A stretch of DNA of 64,000 nucleotides from contig CAVOXR010000009.1 in assembly GCA_963700475.1 (NCBI GenBank), positions 496,001 to 560,000 on the forward strand, read 5' to 3'. The notes under the pieces are model-generated. The model ran no database searches, had not been told where the DNA came from, and was given only the letters and a program-made list of their open reading frames with translations. Shown in pieces: positions 9,078 through 18,365 of this stretch (position 1 is its first letter; each line of letters begins with the position of its first letter). A program made the translations under genes and the position numbers. This stretch comes from Prado023 sp963700475. GTDB taxonomy: Bacteria; Actinomycetota; Actinomycetes; S36-B12; CAIYMF01.

Positions 9078-10731
9078 TCAGCGGAGCTCGGTGACCCGTC
9101 CGTCACGCACCCCCAACCGGCGCACTTCATGGCCCGTCCCAGCGACGTGATCGATCAGATCGCCGGTCGTGGCTGACGAGCAGGACCGTGCCCTCGAACT
9201 GGTCCAGCGCGGCCTCCACCTGCTCGATGGCCGGGAGGTCGAGGTGGTTGGTCGGCTCGTCCATCACCAGGACGTTCGCACCCCGTGACCCGATGACGGC
9301 CAGCCCGGCCCGAGTCCGCTCCCCCGGCGACAGCAGGCCGGCGGAGACGTCGAGCCGGTCGGCGCCCAGGCCGAACTTCGCCAGTAGCCCGCGCACCTCC
9401 GCCTCGGGCATCCCCGGCAGCTCGCTGGTCACGAGGTCCCACAGGGTGGCGGCGGGATCCTCGGGGATCCGCGACTGGTCGACGCGTCCGACGATCACCC
9501 GTGCCCCGAGGCTGCGGTCACCGGATTCCAGCGGCACGTCGCCGAGGAGCATCCCGAGCAGCGTCGACTTCCCCGATCCGTTGGGGCCCGTGATCACCAC
9601 GCAGTCGCCGCGGTCGACCTGCAGGTCGACGGGGCCCATCCGGAAGCTGCCGCGCACGGCCGTCGCGCCCCGAAGCGTCGCCACGACGTCGCCCGAACGC
9701 TCGACCTCGGCCACCCGGAAGCGCAGCTGCCACTCGCGGCGGGGCTCGACCACATCGGGCAACCGCTCGATCTGGCGCTGGATCCGGCCCGCGGAGGATG
9801 CGCCCGCGGTCGCGCCGTCGATCATGGCGTCGCGCAGCATCTTGTCGATGCTGCCGGCCCGGTGCTTGGCCCGGGCGACCTTGGCACCGCGATCGGAGGT
9901 GGCCCGGGCGGCGCGCATCTGGGCCATCAGGTCCTCGCGGGTGGCGGCCACGGCGTCGAAGTCCGCCTGGGCCCGGCCCCGGGCGCGGAGGCGCTCGGCG
10001 ACGTAGGCGTCGAAGCCGCCGCGGTAGTCGCCGACGACCTCCAGCGCGGGGTCGAAGTCCAGGACCCGGGTGATCCGCCGCGCGAGGAACTCCCGGTCGT
10101 GGCTGACGAGGACGACCGGTCCGCGCACCCCGCCCAGGAACTGCTCCAGCAGCTCGAGGCCGTCAAGGTCGAGGTCGTTCGTCGGCTCGTCGAGAAGGTA
10201 GGCGTCGAACCGGGAGAGCAGCAGGCCCGCCAGCCCCACGCGCGCCGACTGGCCACCGGACAGCCCCTCCATGGGGTGGTCGAGCGGGAGCCCGGGTGCC
10301 ACCTGGTCGATGGTGGCCGCGACGCGCGCGTCGAGGTCCGCGCCCCCGAGGGCCAGCCAATCCTCCAGCGCGGCGGAGTAGTCCGCATCGGCCCCGGGCG
10401 CCCCCTGTTCCAGCCCCCCGGCGGCACGCTGCATCCGGTCGTCGGCATCGTGCACGCCGGTGAGCCGGGCCAGGTGCTGCCCGACGGTGCCGGTGGAGGA
10501 GCGCTCCTGGGGCAGGTACCCGATCCGCGCTCCTGCCGGGCTCCATGTGACGGTCCCCGAGTCCGGGGCATGCAGCCCGGCGATGGTGCGCAGCAGCGTC
10601 GTCTTGCCGCACCCGTTCGGGCCGACCAGCCCGACCACCTCGTCGGTGCCGACCACAGCGTTGAGGTCGCGGAAGAGCTCGCGGGCTCCGAAAGAGACCG
10701 TGAGGCGGGAGAGCGTCACCGCGACGGACAT
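9078..10731 (-). CDS. ABC-F family ATPase (C-terminus frameshifted)
   Basis: About 550 residues with two ATPase domains in tandem and no membrane segments, hence ABC-F (ribosome-associated translation factor or antibiotic-protection type). Walker A GPNGCGKTTL and GPNGSGKSTL; signature LSGGQSAR and the variant LSPGERTRAG; Walker B DEPTNDLDLD and DEPTNHLDLP. A charged linker of about 80 residues joins the domains. The leading frame ends early at 9127, but deleting one base near 9162 restores SHDRDLIDHV and continues to a stop at 9078. The start at 10731 has TACTCT 7 nt upstream (leaderless). Confidence 0.88.
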
Positions 10732-10748
10732 GGCCGCGAGAGTAGCGC

Positions 10749-10782
10749 CTCACGCCCGGCCGACAGATCGACCGGGCGTGAG
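10749..10782. terminator. Hairpin between ABC-F gene start and surface-protein gene end
   Basis: CTCACGCCCGG pairs with CCGGGCGTGAG (11 bp) around a 12-nt loop. No T-run follows on either strand. It lies just upstream of the ABC-F promoter and after the larger hairpin at 10816-10854, so it is probably a second transcription-stop hairpin for the leftward surface-protein gene. Confidence 0.5.
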
Positions 10783-10815
10783 ACGTTCGCCGGGTTGGCT
10801 ACTGCCTTCCCGGGG

Positions 10816-10854
10816 ATCGTGCGGGCCCGCTCGAGTCAGACGGGCCCGCACGAT
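10816..10854 (-). terminator. Transcription terminator hairpin of the surface-protein gene
   Basis: ATCGTGCGGGCCCG and CGGGCCCGCACGAT form a perfect 14-bp stem with an 11-nt loop, starting 12 nt beyond the stop of the leftward gene at 10866. There is no U-tract, as is common in high-GC Actinobacteria. Confidence 0.7.
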
Positions 10855-10865
10855 GTCAGTTGGCG

Positions 10866-13699
10866 CTAGCGGACCAGCGTCACCTGGTTGGAGACATCAC
10901 CCTTCATCCCGTAGTTCTCCATCACCTTGACCCGGTAGGTGCCCTTGCCGAGATTGATGGTGCGGGTCTCCTTGCTTGTCTTGGTCCGCAGGGTCTTGCC
11001 GACCTTCTCCCACGAGACCTTGTCGCCCTTGACGACCTTGCGGTAGACCTTGATGTTCCAGTAGCCAGTGCCCTTGTTCGGGTTGACGTTGACGAACAAC
11101 TTGGTCCCGTTGTTGATCGCCTTCACCTTGACGACGGCGGACGTCACGACCGGTGTCGTCGCAGAGGGCGTTCCTGATGCCGGTGCCCCTGCTGCCGGGG
11201 GTGCCGCTGCTCCCGCTGCTCCCGTGACCGGGGGTCGGCGGGGACCGCTGCGCGGCGGCTGCTGGGTGGCCGGACGGTGCCGCCGCGGCCGGGATCACCA
11301 CGAGCGTAGACCTCCACCTCACTCGACGTTCTCGGCCACGTCCGTCGCACGCGCGGAGAAGATGTACGATCCCCGGCTGCAGGTCGGCGTAGGTCACGGA
11401 TGACGAGCAACTCTCCCGAGGAGCCCGCCACGCCGTTCGTGGTCAGCCTGCACTCCAACGTCGACGTCGGACTCGCTCGCGGTGAGGATCGAACGTGACT
11501 GTGGAGCTCAGGGCTGGTGTCGACCGGCGTGATCGTGACGGTCGGGTGCGGTGGTGTCGTCCCACGTCCGGCGGCTTCTCACCGTGGGCCTCGGGGCGGA
11601 GACGGAGACGACGATCGCGCCGGCGAGGTCGTTCCCGCCCTCCAGGCTGACGTCGAAGGTGTAGTTGCCCACCGGCGCCCCCTCGGCGACCGTGGCGTAC
11701 CAGGTCACCGAGGTGTAGCCGGCACTGAGTGCGGCGTTCCACGTGCCCACGAGCAACGTCGTCAGGGTGCGTCCAGCGTCAGCGGCATGGCCACCATGTC
11801 GGTCCCGTACGTGCTGGCGTAGATCTTCACGTCACCGGCAGCGAGCGACTCGTCAATGTCCGTCGTCGCTGGATCGTCGCCGGGGCCGGTCACGGTGAGA
11901 TCCAACTGACCGGTCCCGGCCGCCGGTGAGTAGACCTGCAGCGGGATCGTCATGTAGACGCCCTGGGTGGCCAGCTTCGGCACCGAGTCGCCCCACATGA
12001 CCGTCGCGACGTTGTCGTTCACAGTGATCGTGCCAGTCTCCGCGGCGAGAACCGTCGCCGGGTCGGGTCATCAACGTCGATCAGCTCGAGCGTGACGTCG
12101 TAGATCCCCGATCGGCGCCCCATCGGCGACCGTGACGTCGAACGTCGTGGAGACGTTGTAGCCCGGCGGCACACCGGGAAGCCGCTCGTCGGGCACCCAC
12201 GTACTCGACAAGGTCACCGTCCGCTCACGGCGAACGGGATGGGCGTCTCGGCCGACTGGTCGACGGGGGTGCGGATCGCGGTCACTGTCCCCGGCCTCGA
12301 GCGCGGTCGGAGGCGTCGATCGTGATGCGCAGCTGGGCATCGTCGATGAGCGTCGCCGCCCCAGGGGTTGAGCAGGGACGCCGTGACCGGGAACGGGTAG
12401 GTCTGGAAGACGTTCGCCGGCAGGGTGCCGAGGTCGACCGCCGGGTCATGGATCGCCTTCAACTGCGCCGTCGGTGGTGTCGACGCCCGGGACGTCCATG
12501 TAGAAGCCGGGGAGGAACGTGTTGTCCGGGATGAAGTTGCACAGTGCCCGCACGTCATCGGCCAGCTGCGCGAACGCAGTGACCCCGGTCAGGGTCTGGG
12601 TGCCGATCGTCGTCGCAACGACGACAGGTTGGTGAACGGCACCACGTCGGTGATCTTGCTGACCTTCCACGTCAGCGTCGGGACGTCGAGCCAGGTGACG
12701 CTTCCCTTGAACGTCTCCGAGCGGTTGTACGTGAAGCCGCTGTAGTCGACGAACTGCTCACCGGTCGCCATCGTCGCATCAGTCGGTGCTCGGATCGATG
12801 GAGCGGTTGAACGCGATCGGCCAGTCCGCTGGAGGGGTGTAGTCAGCGGCGGGAAGCCGATGATCCGGTTGTAGTACTCGATGGTGTCGATGGTGAACGG
12901 CGTGCTCTTGCTCGCCGCCGCACCGAGGGTCATCGCCGCCAGCTCCCAGGCGTCGAACTGGCTGTTCGACGTGCGTCGGCTGGCGTCGGTCCGATCTCGG
13001 CCGGCGGGCCGGCCATGTCCGGTCGGGAAGCCCCGGGATCGTGCCGGTCTTCATCAGCGACTGGTACATCGCCGCGTTCTCGGGCGATGCGTCGATGGTC
13101 GAGCCGTCGTAGCTGATGCGACCGGTCGCCTCGAGTGCGATCGCGTCGGCGAACCCCAGCTTCAACGCCACGTCGGCGAGCTTGCGGGCGATGACCTCGT
13201 CCGCCGTGCGGGCGAGATTCAGCCGCTCCAGCTCGACCTCGGAGACGAACATGGCGTACTGCGGCTGCGGGTCACACGCCCCGGTGAACGTCGAGTGGCA
13301 CCGTCTCCGCCCGTCGATCCACTCACCCTGCAGCGGGATGACCCAGACCGTGCCGGCCGTCGACCGGGTTCGGAATCGACGGTCGTCACGCCGGGAACCG
13401 CCTCGTAGGACACGGGCTGCACGCAGTACTCGGTCGACGCGGTCGCGTCTCGGCGGTTCGGGGACCACGTACTTCTTGAGGATGGGTGTCCCGTTCGCGG
13501 CGCGCAGGGCGATCACCAGGTCGGAGTAGACCGACCCCGTCGTGGTTTCACCACCACCCCCTGCACCGCCCCCGCCTGCCCCACCGCCTCCACCGCCACC
13601 GCCGCCACCCGGGCCGGCGGCCAGGGCCGGTGTGGACAGGACAAGGAGTGCGGCTGTCGCCGCGGAGAGGATCGTGCCGGCACGCGTTCGTGTGTTCAT
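10866..13699 (-). pseudogene. Large secreted surface protein, reading frame broken at a dozen or so points
   Basis: ATG 13699 is preceded by GGAGG at proper spacing and starts a signal peptide (residues 1 to about 28, ending TPALAAG), then a Gly-rich linker. Recognisable coding pieces then hop between all three leftward frames: YSDLVIALRAANGTP, FVSEVELERLNLARTADEV, FTYNRSETFKGSVTWLDVP, VYMTIPLQVYSPAAG, GAPVGNYTFDVSLEGGND, TYADLQPG, and a final Ig-like domain ending KGTYRVKVMENYGM...VTLVR with stop at 10866. Checked junctions are single-base gains and losses (for example a lost base near 12855 compensated by an extra one near 12785). If repaired, about 940 residues of repeated Ig-like domains result. 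Either a recent pseudogene or a stretch of poor consensus. Confidence 0.72.
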
Positions 13700-13780
13700 G
13701 GTGCCTCCATTGACTCGATGGGAGGTGCCGTTGAGGTGACTCGCCCTCAGTTCGGCACCTGCTGCGCACTCTTCTCCCCA

Positions 13781-13835
13781 CATGTGGCGGCCATGTGGCG
13801 GTCGTGTGGAGGTCGTGTGGAGATCGTGTGGATAT
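13781..13835 (-). promoter_or_regulatory. Five 11-bp direct repeats upstream of the surface-protein gene (SARP-like operator)
   Basis: Read leftwards, five consecutive 11-bp units carry CCACACG, CCACACG, CCACACG, CCACATG and CCACATG, each followed by 4 variable bases. The period equals one DNA turn. A possible -10 box AAGAGT (13768-13773) follows the last unit after 7 nt. SARP activators bind heptamer direct repeats with exactly this 11-bp period close to the -10 box. A SARP-type gene lies at 61470-62337 in this window; a link is inference. Confidence 0.55.
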
Positions 13836-13910
13836 CTGGCCCGGAGGTGCTCAACAAGGCCCGCGACAGCGCGCCGATAACGGGGTCAGCCCGCTCCACG
13901 GGGCGACGAA

Positions 13911-13954
13911 CGCCCTCGACGCCCGGCCGAATGATCGGACCGGGCGCGAGGGCG
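13911..13954 (-). terminator. Terminator hairpin of the HU-type gene
   Basis: Left arm CGCCCTCGACGCCCGGCCGA and right arm TCGGACCGGGCGCGAGGGCG pair over about 19 bp with one bulged A and a 4-nt loop. It lies 15 nt beyond the TAG of the leftward HU-type gene. No U-run. Confidence 0.65.
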
Positions 13955-13968
13955 TGTGTCGCGCGGGG

Positions 13969-14580
13969 CTACTCCGCGGCGCGGGCGCGGGCTCTCCGCG
14001 GCGGGCGTCGCCTCCGCGGCCGGAGTCGCCGGCCTTGGCCGGCGCCTTCTTCGCGGGGCCTTCTTCGCGGCCGGAGCCTTCTTGGCGGCCGGAGCCTTCT
14101 TGGCGGCCGGGGCCTTCTTGCGCCGGGGCCTTCTTCGCCGGGGCCTTCGGCAGCAGGGGCAGCCTTCGCCGGGGCAGCGGCCTTGGTCGCGGCCTTCTTC
14201 GCAGGGGCGGTGGCCTTCGTCGCGGCAGCGGTCGCAGCCGTCGCAGCCTTCTTCGCAGGGGCGGTGGCCTTAGCCGCGGCCTTCTTCGCCGCAGCGGCCG
14301 GCTTCTCACTGCTCACCGAGGCCTTGAACTCGCCACCCGGGCGGAAGCGCGGGACGGCCGAGGCAGCCTTGCGGATCGCCTCGCCCGTGGACGGCGCCCG
14401 GTAGGTGCGTGCGGCCCGCTCAGCCCGCTCGAACACGCCGAACCCGCTGATGGAGACCTTCTGGCCCTTGGCCACCGACTCGGTGATGGCATCGATGACA
14501 GCCTGGACGGCTTCCGATGCGTCCTTCTTGCTGGCGTCGATGCGCGAGGCAACGACGTCGATGAGTTCAGCCTTGTTCAT
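13969..14580 (-). CDS. hup: HU-type histone-like protein with Lys/Ala/Pro-rich tail
   Basis: The first 90 residues are a standard HU DNA-bending domain (MNKAELIDVVASRID, KVSISGFGVFERAERAAR, GEAIRKAASAVPRFRPG). A low-complexity basic tail of AKKA and PAKKAP repeats follows, typical of actinobacterial HU (HupB/HupS). Within the tail, between about 14040 and 14160, the repeat periodicity shifts frame several times: KKAPA coding is recovered only by adding or removing single bases. The given frame ends AAE-TAG at 13969, which looks like the authentic stop. RBS GAAGGA is 8 nt before the ATG. A CACCGGC/GCCGGTG hairpin lies in the 5' leader. Confidence 0.85.
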   Translation of the reverse strand: MNKAELIDVVASRIDASKKDASEAVQAVIDAITESVAKGQKVSISGFGVFERAERAARTYRAPSTGEAIRKAASAVPRFRPGGEFKASVSSEKPAAAAKKAAAKATAPAKKAATAATAAATKATAPAKKAATKAAAPAKAAPAAEGPGEEGPGARRPRPPRRLRPPRRLRPRRRPREEGAGQGRRLRPRRRRPPRRARARAAE

Positions 14581-14670
14581 TGGAGACTTCCTTCGCGGAT
14601 CGCACCGGCGGTCGCCGGTGAATGTGCATCATGTCCGAGGCGCAGGTTACTCCCACGCTCGGGGCACACG

Positions 14671-15258
14671 CTAGGCGGTACGGGGGGCGAATGCCGGTCG
14701 GGCTCGCTCGAAACTGGCGATCAGGTCAGCACTTTGCAGGGTGATCCCGACGTCGTCGAGTCCCTCGAGCAGCCGCCAGCGCACGTAGTCGTCGATCTCG
14801 AACGTGGCGACGACATCGCCGAACGCCACGGTCCTCGCCTCAAGGTCCACGGTGATCGGTGTCGCGGGGTCGGACTCGGTGGCCTCCCAGAGCGCGTCGA
14901 CGACGGACTGGTCGACGACCGCCGTGAGCAGCCCGCCCTTGCCGGAGTTGCCGCGGAAGATGTCGGCGAACCGGGACGAGATCACGACCTTGAATCCGTA
15001 GTCCTGCAACGCCCACACGGCATGCTCGCGCGAGGACCCCGTGCCGAAGTCAGGACCCGCGACCAGGATCGTGGCCCCGGCCCGCGCAGGGTCGTTGAGG
15101 ACGAAGTCGGGGTCGCTGCGCCACGCCGCGAACAGCGCGTCCTCGTACCCGTGACGGGTGATCCGCTTGAGGTACTTGGCAGGGATGATCTGGTCGGTGT
15201 CGACGTTGCTGGCGCGCAGGGGAAGTGCCGTGCCGGTCAGGACGGTGAAGGAGTCCAT
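14671..15258 (-). CDS. leuD: 3-isopropylmalate dehydratase small subunit
   Basis: 195 residues. LeuD swivelling domain: NVDTDQIIPAKYLKR near the N terminus and GPDFGTGSSREHAVWAL in the middle. With LeuC it isomerises 2-isopropylmalate to 3-isopropylmalate in leucine synthesis. It follows leuC by 12 nt in one operon. 90 nt separate its stop from the HU gene start. Confidence 0.96.
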   Translation of the reverse strand: MDSFTVLTGTALPLRASNVDTDQIIPAKYLKRITRHGYEDALFAAWRSDPDFVLNDPARAGATILVAGPDFGTGSSREHAVWALQDYGFKVVISSRFADIFRGNSGKGGLLTAVVDQSVVDALWEATESDPATPITVDLEARTVAFGDVVATFEIDDYVRWRLLEGLDDVGITLQSADLIASFERARPAFAPRTA

Positions 15259-15270
15259 GGTGTGTCCTCT

Positions 15271-16671
15271 CTAGGCCAGGTCGGCCGGGGAGCTGAGGGT
15301 GCCGCGCACGGCCGTGGCGGCGGCGACCTGCGGGGACACCAGGTGGGTGCGCCCACCGGGACCCTGCCGGCCCTCGAAGTTACGGTTGGACGTGGACGCG
15401 CTGCGCTCCTGGGGGGCCAGGGTGTCGGGGTTCATGCCCAGGCACATGGAGCAACCCGCCTCGCGCCACTCGGCGCCGGCGTCGGTGAACACGGTGTCCA
15501 GCCCCTCGGCCATGGCAGCGAGCCGGACGCGCACCGAACCGGGAACGACCAGCATCCGAACCCCGTCGGCCACGCGACGACCCTGAAGGATCTCCGCGGC
15601 GGCGCGCAGGTCCTCGATCCGCCCGTTCGTGCAGGAGCCGAGGAACACGGTGTCGACCGCGATCTCGCGCATCGGCGTTCCGGCCGTCAGCCCCATGTAC
15701 TCCAGGGCCTTGCGCGCAGCGGCCTGGTCTGAAGGATCGTCGAAGTCCTCGGGTGCGGGCACGGTTGCCGAGAGCGGCACACCCTGGCCCGGGTTCGTCC
15801 CCCACGTGACGAAGGGGCTCAGCTCGCTGGCGTCGATGACCACCTCGGCGTCGAACTGTGCATCGTCGTCGGTGGTCAGCGTCCGCCAGTAGGCCACCGC
15901 ATCGGCCCAGTCCTTGCCCACCGGCGCCTTCGGGCGGCCCTCGATGTAGGCGAACGTTGTCTCGTCCGGGGCGATCATGCCGGCGCGCGCCCCGGCCTCG
16001 ATCGACATGTTGCAGATCGTCATCCGGGCTTCCATGCTCAGGTTCCGGATCGCCTCGCCCCGGTACTCCAGCACGTAGCCCTGACCGCCACCGGTGCCGA
16101 TCCGGGCGATGACCGCCAGGATCAGGTCCTTGGCGGTGACGCCCTCGGGCAGCGCGCCCTCGACGGTGATCGCCATCGTCTTGAACGGCTTCAGGGGCAG
16201 CGTCTGCGTGGCCAGCACGTGCTCGACCTCGGACGTGCCGATCCCGAACGCCAGTGCCCCGAACGCACCGTGGGTGGAGGTGTGCGAGTCGCCGCAGACG
16301 ATCGTCATGCCCGGCTGCGTCAGGCCCAGCTGCGGACCGACCACGTGGACGATCCCCTGCTCCGCGCTGCCCAGGGAGTAGATCGGTACGCCGAACTCCG
16401 CGGCGTTGGCACGCAGGGCGTCGACCTGGGCGCGTGAGATCGGGTCGGCGATCGGCTTGTCGATGTCGATCGTCGGGACGTTGTGGTCCTCCGTGGCCAG
16501 CGTGAGGTCCGGGCGGCGCACCGGGCGTCCGGCGGCGCGCAGGCCGTCGAACGCCTGGGGGCTGGTGACCTCGTGGATCAGGTGCAGGTCGATGTAGAGC
16601 AGGTCGGGCTCACCAGGGGCGCTGCGCACCACATGCGCGTCCCACACCTTCTCGGCCAGTGTCTGACCCAT
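15271..16671 (-). CDS. leuC: 3-isopropylmalate dehydratase large subunit
   Basis: 466 residues. Aconitase-family subunit with the three [4Fe-4S] Cys ligands visible in VFLGSCTNGR and GCSMCLGMNPD. GDSHTSTHGAFG is the substrate-binding segment. I prefer ATG 16671 over the GTG 3 nt upstream, because GGAGG stands at better distance. Divergent from ndgR, whose product (IclR family) is known to control leuCD in Streptomyces and Corynebacterium relatives. Confidence 0.96.
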   Translation of the reverse strand: MGQTLAEKVWDAHVVRSAPGEPDLLYIDLHLIHEVTSPQAFDGLRAAGRPVRRPDLTLATEDHNVPTIDIDKPIADPISRAQVDALRANAAEFGVPIYSLGSAEQGIVHVVGPQLGLTQPGMTIVCGDSHTSTHGAFGALAFGIGTSEVEHVLATQTLPLKPFKTMAITVEGALPEGVTAKDLILAVIARIGTGGGQGYVLEYRGEAIRNLSMEARMTICNMSIEAGARAGMIAPDETTFAYIEGRPKAPVGKDWADAVAYWRTLTTDDDAQFDAEVVIDASELSPFVTWGTNPGQGVPLSATVPAPEDFDDPSDQAAARKALEYMGLTAGTPMREIAVDTVFLGSCTNGRIEDLRAAAEILQGRRVADGVRMLVVPGSVRVRLAAMAEGLDTVFTDAGAEWREAGCSMCLGMNPDTLAPQERSASTSNRNFEGRQGPGGRTHLVSPQVAAATAVRGTLSSPADLA

Positions 16672-16694
16672 CACGACCTCCGCTTCCTCGCCAG

Positions 16695-16730
16695 TTGACG
16701 TCTCACATGTTGAAACGGCAATATCAACCT
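16695..16730 (+). promoter_or_regulatory. leuC-ndgR divergent control region with inverted repeat
   Basis: For ndgR: TTGACG (16695-16700), 18-nt spacer, CAATAT (16719-16724), then 6 nt to ATG 16731, so the mRNA should be leaderless. GTTGA (16709-16713) and TCAAC (16724-16728) form an inverted repeat between and over these boxes, a candidate operator for NdgR acting on itself and on leuCD. The operator assignment is inference. Confidence 0.55.
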
Positions 16731-17450
16731 ATGGACGAATCATACGCCAGCGGGGTTGGGGTCATCGACAAGGCCTCCATGTTGCTCGACGCCCTGGAAG
16801 GTGGGCCGCTCTCCCTGGCCGGGCTCGTCGCCGCAACGGGTCTCGCCCGGCCGACCGCGCACCGCCTCGCAACGGCACTCGAGCACCATCGTCTGATCGC
16901 ACGCGACATGAGCGGGCGGTTCGTCCTCGGACCCCGGCTGCCCGAGTTGGCCGCGGCCGCGGGTGAGGACCGCCTCATCGCCGCAGCCGGTCCTGCCCTG
17001 GCCCACTTGCGCGAGACCACGGGCGAGAGCGCCCAGCTCTACCGCCGCCAGGGCGACCGACGCATCTGCGTGGCGGCGGCCGAGCGCCTGACGGGCCTGC
17101 GCGACACCGTGCCGGTGGGCGCGGTGCTGACGATGCACGCCGGGTCCGCAGCCCAGGTGCTCCTGGCATGGGAGGACCCCGACCGGATCCACGTCGGCCT
17201 GCGCGACTCCACGTTCACCGCCGCCACGCTGGCCGGGGTGCGGCGGCGTGGCTGGGCGCAGAGCGTGGCCGAGCGCGAGCAGGGGGTGGCATCGGTCAGC
17301 GCCCCGGTGCGCGGACCCTCGAACAAGGTGGTGGCCGCGGTGTCCGTGTCCGGGCCACTGGACAGGATGGGTCGGGTCCCGGGGCGCCTGCACAGCCACG
17401 CCGTCCTGGCCACGGCCGCAAGGCTCACGGAGGCCCTGCGCCGGGAGTGA
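16731..17450 (+). CDS. ndgR: IclR-family regulator NdgR (branched-chain amino acid control)
   Basis: 239 residues. N-terminal winged helix (LAGLVAATGLARPTAHRLA, residues about 25-45) and C-terminal IclR effector domain (GESAQLYRRQGDRRICVAAAE, SVSAPVRGPSNKVVAAVSVSG). From memory it is strikingly close to Streptomyces NdgR, which controls leuCD and other amino-acid genes; the Corynebacterium counterpart is LtbR. The start is ATG 16731, fixed by the leaderless promoter; longer in-frame starts lie inside leuC. Confidence 0.92.
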   Translation: MDESYASGVGVIDKASMLLDALEGGPLSLAGLVAATGLARPTAHRLATALEHHRLIARDMSGRFVLGPRLPELAAAAGEDRLIAAAGPALAHLRETTGESAQLYRRQGDRRICVAAAERLTGLRDTVPVGAVLTMHAGSAAQVLLAWEDPDRIHVGLRDSTFTAATLAGVRRRGWAQSVAEREQGVASVSAPVRGPSNKVVAAVSVSGPLDRMGRVPGRLHSHAVLATAARLTEALRRE

Positions 17451-17560
17451 AGTCCCCGCCGCCGACTCACCCGCCACCGACCCGATTCCGTCGTCCCCCA
17501 TCAGGCCGATGCCCGGTGCCATCCTTGCTCCACAGACCCGTTGAGACGCTGGGAGCATCG

Positions 17561-17977
17561 ATGAGCAGCTGGTACGGCAAGCCCCGCCGCCCGGGCGGAG
17601 TCACCTTCATCGCGATCATCACCTTCCTGATCGCGTTCCTCTCGTTGGCCGTCGGCTTCGTCTTCCTGCTGTCCAGTGCATCCGGCCTGGCCAATGCCGA
17701 CATCTCCGAGGGGACGGCCACGAGCTACGGGATCGTCGAGATCATCTTCGGCATCATCACCGCGCTGGTGGCCGTTGGCCTGTGGGTCGGCAACTCGTTC
17801 GCCAGGCTGGCCGTCACCGCGCTGATGGCGGTACGGATCATCGCCTCGATCTGGGCGGCCTTCGCGCTCAATGGCCATGGCGGGTTCCTGCTGGCCGTCC
17901 TCGCCGGCGGCACCGCGGTGATCGTCCTGCTGTTGCTCTGGAACTACCGCGCGGACGAGTTCTTCAACGCGACCTGA
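17561..17977 (+). CDS. Small integral membrane protein
   Basis: 138 residues from ATG 17561 with GGGAGC just upstream. A short basic N terminus is followed by four hydrophobic helices at about residues 14-40, 50-72, 77-97 and 104-125, ending WNYRADEFFNAT. No catalytic motif is seen; it resembles uncharacterised DUF-type actinobacterial membrane proteins. It stands alone between ndgR and the tRNA genes and is followed by a strong terminator. Confidence 0.75.
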   Translation: MSSWYGKPRRPGGVTFIAIITFLIAFLSLAVGFVFLLSSASGLANADISEGTATSYGIVEIIFGIITALVAVGLWVGNSFARLAVTALMAVRIIASIWAAFALNGHGGFLLAVLAGGTAVIVLLLLWNYRADEFFNAT

Positions 17978-18026
17978 TCCGCTCGTTCAGGCGCTCCGGC
18001 GGGTGCGCGTCGCGGGCCCAACAAAC

Positions 18027-18058
18027 ACGTGAGGGACCTCCGGAGAGGTCCCTCACGT
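18027..18058. terminator. Bidirectional terminator between membrane-protein gene and tRNA-Glu
   Basis: ACGTGAGGGACCTC and GAGGTCCCTCACGT form a perfect 14-bp stem with a CGGA tetraloop. It separates the rightward gene ending at 17977 from the leftward tRNA-Glu ending at 18064, so it probably serves both. Confidence 0.8.
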
Positions 18059-18063
18059 TCGCG

Positions 18064-18136
18064 TAGCCCCGACGGGATTCGAACCCGCGCTACCGCCTTG
18101 AGAGGGCGGCGTGCTAGGCCACTACACAACGGGGCC
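18064..18136 (-). tRNA. tRNA-Glu (anticodon CUC)
   Basis: 73 nt. Acceptor GGCCCCG pairs with CGGGGCT (one G-U). D-arm GTGT/GCAC. Anticodon stem CCGCC/GGCGG with loop CTCTCAA (anticodon CTC). T-arm GCGGG-TTCGAAT-CCCGT. The discriminator is A and CCA is not encoded. It lies downstream of tRNA-Gln on the same strand. Confidence 0.95.
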
Positions 18137-18210
18137 GTGCTGCTTTGCGGTGCCGATTGCTCGGCGCAACGTCCCAATCCTACCCGAATGGGCGGGGGTG
18201 AAACGTCGAG

Positions 18211-18282
18211 CTGGGGTACCAGGACTCGAACCTAGACTAGCTGAACCAGAATCAGCCGGGCTGCCAATTACCCCATACCCCA
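18211..18282 (-). tRNA. tRNA-Gln (anticodon CUG)
   Basis: 72 nt. Acceptor TGGGGTA pairs with TACCCCA. The anticodon loop TTCTGGT (anticodon CTG) is closed by a CTGA/TCAG stem. T-loop is TTCGAGT; discriminator G; CCA not encoded. Pairs functionally with gltX and gatCAB in this window: Glu-tRNA(Gln) is probably made by GltX and amidated. Confidence 0.95.
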
Positions 18283-18365
18283 AGGGCAGGGGAAACTATA
18301 CCGGCCGCAGCCCAAGGGCCCAAAATGGACAGCGGGCACCGATGCCGGCCACCTCCCGCGCGACG

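Noticed and set aside
13781..13835. CRISPR-like repeat array
   Set aside because: Units are 11 bp with no 30-bp spacers; they are iterons.
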